A model generated the notes under the pieces. The model ran no database searches. It saw nothing but the letters and a program-made list of their open reading frames with translations, and had not been told where the DNA came from. The position numbers and the translations under genes are program-made. From NCBI RefSeq assembly GCF_016734815.1, contig NZ_JAERQF010000027.1, forward strand, positions 1 to 64,000: a stretch of DNA of 64,000 nt. The letters run 5' to 3'. The DNA is from Hymenobacter rubidus (GTDB taxonomy: Bacteria > Bacteroidota > Bacteroidia > Cytophagales > Hymenobacteraceae). Positions within the stretch are counted from its first letter, which is position 1. Each line of letters begins with the position of its first letter. Below are positions 61,436 through 64,000 of this stretch, piece by piece.

Positions 61436-64000
61436 ATGAAGCTATTTCCCCGGCTGGCGCTGGCCGCCGCCCTGAGTGCCGCGGCGCCCATGGCAGCCCA
61501 GGCCCAGCAAACCCAGGTTTTCGCCTCCGATGAGCGGCACTTTCAGGAAGGGTTGGAGTTGTTTGACCGCGCCCAGTACGGCGCGGCCCAGGAGGCATTT
61601 CGGGCGTACCTGGCCATTGAGCCGGTGCACACCAGCCAGGCGGGCACCGTGGCCGGCGACCGCACCGCCGATGCCGAGTACTACTACGCGGTGAGTGGCC
61701 TCTACCTCTCGCACCCCGATGCCGAGGGCCTGATTCTGGATTTTGCCGCGCAGCACCCGGCGCACCCACGTGCCGCTTCGGCCTATTTCGAGCTGGGCAA
61801 GTTCTATTTCGACCAAAAGGACTACCCTGGCGCAATTCGCTACTTCACCAAAGTAGCACCCGACAACCTCAGCAACGACCAGCGGGCCGAATCCGATTTC
61901 AAGCTCGGCTACAGCTATTTCGAACAGAAGGACTACGAGAAAGCCCGCCTGCTCTTCGACCGGAACAAGCAGGTGCAGAGCCAGTACAAGTACGCCAGTG
62001 CCTACTACGCCGGCTACCTGGGCTACCGCGCCGGCGACTACGCCGCTGCCCGCGCCGACCTGAGCGTGGCCGAGCAAAACGACGCTTACAAGCCGGTGGT
62101 GCCCGCCGTGATTACCCAGATTTACTACAAGGAGGGCAACTACGACGGCTTGATTGGCTACGCCAACAAGGCCCTGCAAAACACGCCGCCGCCCCAGAAC
62201 GCGGACGAAATCCAGCTTTTGCTCGGCGATGCCTATTATCAGAAAGGCCAATACAAGGAAGCCGCCGATAATTTTGATAAGTACGCCGCCGTGCACAAAG
62301 GCAAGATTGAGCCGGCGCTGCAATACAAGATTGGCTTTGCCAACTACAAGATGGGCGACTTCAAAGGCGCCATCGCCAGTCTGAAAAACGTAGCTGTGCG
62401 TCGCGATTCGCTGGGCCAGAATGCCGCTTACCACTTGGGCCTGAGCTATCTGCAAAGCAACCAGAAGCCCCAGGCCGTCACGGCTTTCGAAGCCGCCCGC
62501 CAGAGTACCTTCGACAAAGCCATTGCCGAAAATGCCACCCTCAAGCTGGGACAGGTGCAGTACGAGCAGGGAAATTTGCCGGAGGTAATCAACGTATTGC
62601 GGGATTTTCGTAAGAAGTTTCCGCGCTCGAAAAACCAGGCCACTGTGGATGATTTGCTGAGCACCAGCTTCCTGTCGTCCACCGACTACAACCAGGCGCT
62701 TACTTACCTCGAAGGCCTGGAAGACCGCAGCGCCAAGCTGGACGCCACCTACCAGCGCGTGGCCTACGCCCAGGCTGCCACGCTCTACAACAACGGCAAC
62801 TACGGCGAGGCGCTGCCCTTGCTGGATAAGTCGCTGAAGTACCCCGCCGACGATGGCCTGCGTGCCGCCGCCCAAGTGTTGCGCGGCGAGATTTACAGCG
62901 TGGGGCAGCAATACCCGGACGCCATTACGGCGTATGTGGCGGCGGCCCGCTCGGCCCGGCAGGGTGGGGTGAGCCCGGAAGAGGCTGACTTTGAGCAGAA
63001 AGCGCGCTATGGCCTGGGTTATGCCTATTACAACACCAAGCAGTACGACCGCGCCCGGCCCCAGTTCCAGGCGTTTCTGAACGATACCGACGCCAAGCCT
63101 TCGGACCCCAACTACTACGATGCCACCCTGCGCCTGGCCGATACCTACTACGTGGCCAAAAGCTACGCCCAGGCCCTCACGCTCTACGATAAAGTCATCA
63201 CGGCCAATGCCGCTGATAAGGACTACGCCTATTACCAAAAGGGCCGCACGCTGGGCCTGATGGGCCGCCGCGAGGAAGCCAACAGTACGCTGGCCGCCTT
63301 GCTAAAAACCAGCCCGAACTCGCGCTACGCCGAAGACGCGGTGTTTCAGCAGGCGCAGCTGTCGTTTGAGGCAGGCGAATACCAGCCCGCCGTCACGGGT
63401 TTCTCCCGCCTGATTGACAACCGCCCCAACAGTGCCCTCATCCCACAGGCCCTGCAAAAGCGCGGCGTGGCCTATGCCAACCTGCAACAGCAGGACAAAG
63501 CCGTGGCCGATTTCCAGAGAGTGCTGACCGACTATCCGCGCAGCGAGGCCGCCTCGCAGGCCCTCTACAGCTTGCAGGAAAGCCTGACGGCGCTGGGGCG
63601 CACCGAGGAGTTTGATACCGCCCTGGCCGCCTTTAAGGCCCAAAACCCCGACAGCAAAGCCACCGAAAGCGTGGAGTTCGAAGCTGCCAAATCGTTGTAT
63701 CTGGCTGAAAAATACCCGGCGGCCATTCTGCGCCTGGAGTCCTACTTGAAGCAATACCCGGAATCGGCCTTGGGCGCCGATGCGCGATTCTTCTTGGCCG
63801 ACTCGTACGTGAAAACCGGCGACAAGCAGCAGGGCCTGACCCGTCTGCGGGCCGTGGTGGCCGAGGGCAAAAGCGAGTTCCTGAACCGCGCCGTGGGCCG
63901 GCTGGCCGACCTTGAGTTCGAGAACAAGAACTACGCCGAAGCCGCCAAGCTCTACGAGCGGTTGCGCGGGGCCAGCACCAACCGCCGCGAAGTGGCCAAC
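61436..64000 (+). CDS. Large exported TPR protein, 3' end beyond the window
   Basis: At least 855 aa with no stop before the edge. Signal peptide (MKLFPRLALAAALSAAAPMAAQAQ). Dozens of tetratricopeptide units follow (FFELGKFYFDQKDYPGAI-like; SYFEQKDYEKARLLFDRN; LGDAYYQKGQYKEAADNF; KQYDRARPQFQAFL). Related to the YbgF/CpoB-like TPR proteins of Bacteroidota. Probably a periplasmic scaffold or secretion-associated protein. Start ATG 61436. Confidence 0.8.
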   Translation, partial: MKLFPRLALAAALSAAAPMAAQAQQTQVFASDERHFQEGLELFDRAQYGAAQEAFRAYLAIEPVHTSQAGTVAGDRTADAEYYYAVSGLYLSHPDAEGLILDFAAQHPAHPRAASAYFELGKFYFDQKDYPGAIRYFTKVAPDNLSNDQRAESDFKLGYSYFEQKDYEKARLLFDRNKQVQSQYKYASAYYAGYLGYRAGDYAAARADLSVAEQNDAYKPVVPAVITQIYYKEGNYDGLIGYANKALQNTPPPQNADEIQLLLGDAYYQKGQYKEAADNFDKYAAVHKGKIEPALQYKIGFANYKMGDFKGAIASLKNVAVRRDSLGQNAAYHLGLSYLQSNQKPQAVTAFEAARQSTFDKAIAENATLKLGQVQYEQGNLPEVINVLRDFRKKFPRSKNQATVDDLLSTSFLSSTDYNQALTYLEGLEDRSAKLDATYQRVAYAQAATLYNNGNYGEALPLLDKSLKYPADDGLRAAAQVLRGEIYSVGQQYPDAITAYVAAARSARQGGVSPEEADFEQKARYGLGYAYYNTKQYDRARPQFQAFLNDTDAKPSDPNYYDATLRLADTYYVAKSYAQALTLYDKVITANAADKDYAYYQKGRTLGLMGRREEANSTLAALLKTSPNSRYAEDAVFQQAQLSFEAGEYQPAVTGFSRLIDNRPNSALIPQALQKRGVAYANLQQQDKAVADFQRVLTDYPRSEAASQALYSLQESLTALGRTEEFDTALAAFKAQNPDSKATESVEFEAAKSLYLAEKYPAAILRLESYLKQYPESALGADARFFLADSYVKTGDKQQGLTRLRAVVAEGKSEFLNRAVGRLADLEFENKNYAEAAKLYERLRGASTNRREVAN

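Overview
The window looks like a chromosomal segment of a high-GC member of the Bacteroidota, most likely Hymenobacter or a close relative. Evidence: an LpxC-FabZ fusion, a PorX-type PglZ response regulator, type IX secretion sorting domains, a short primary sigma factor without region 1.1, a bacillithiol deacetylase, Bacteroidota-type promoters (TTTG, about 20 bp, TAnnTTTG), and almost no Shine-Dalgarno sequences. The genus is inferred; no rRNA is present. Most genes are near 60% GC. The exceptions are a restriction-modification pair, one immunity-like gene, and a 222 bp insertion inside tyrS.

Layout. 1-5 kb: lipid A operon lpxD, lpxC-fabZ, lpxA (minus strand) and an HD hydrolase. 5-9.5 kb: porX, a small TonB-plug protein, a secreted pectate lyase and a candidate small RNA. 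9.5-24.7 kb: an aminotransferase, tsaE, alanine dehydrogenase, a Dam-type methylase with a MutH/Sau3AI-like endonuclease, a flavin reductase, an M28 peptidase, porin, MFS symporter, acs, an exonuclease/GIY-YIG fusion and an AI-2E-type permease. 24.8-30.4 kb: parE and parC separated by a possible short RNA gene. 30.6-38.2 kb: secreted and surface proteins, including a frameshifted T9SS cargo gene, a delta-60-repeat protein and two TPR proteins. 38.3-48.2 kb: translation and RNA core (thrS, infC, rpmI, rplT, tRNA-Met, LptF/G permease, rpsO, pnp, rpoD). 48.3-57.4 kb: trxB, an M23/LysM peptidase, bshB1, a DUF4833-like gene, a Xre/RES toxin-antitoxin pair, biotin carboxylase, a PLP-dependent acyltransferase and a histone-like protein. 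57.4-64 kb: tyrS, holA, a small basic protein, an ATP-grasp gene and a large TPR protein that runs off the end.

Most unusual observations. (1) I found no GATC anywhere in the 64 kb, where composition predicts roughly 200 or more, and the window itself carries a Dam-family methylase/endonuclease pair that would be expected to act on GATC. (2) tyrS contains an in-frame 222 bp, about 38% GC insertion flanked by a 6 bp direct repeat; its removal restores a normal TyrRS. (3) Inverted clusters of a 7-bp tandem repeat (CAAY-N3) lie in at least six intergenic gaps, mostly inside operons, and one seems to supply the TTG start codons of both tyrS and holA. (4) infC appears to start at ATA behind a strong AGGAGG. 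(5) A family of about 100 bp palindromes occurs five times. Two promoter-plus-terminator units without a convincing reading frame are candidate small RNAs.
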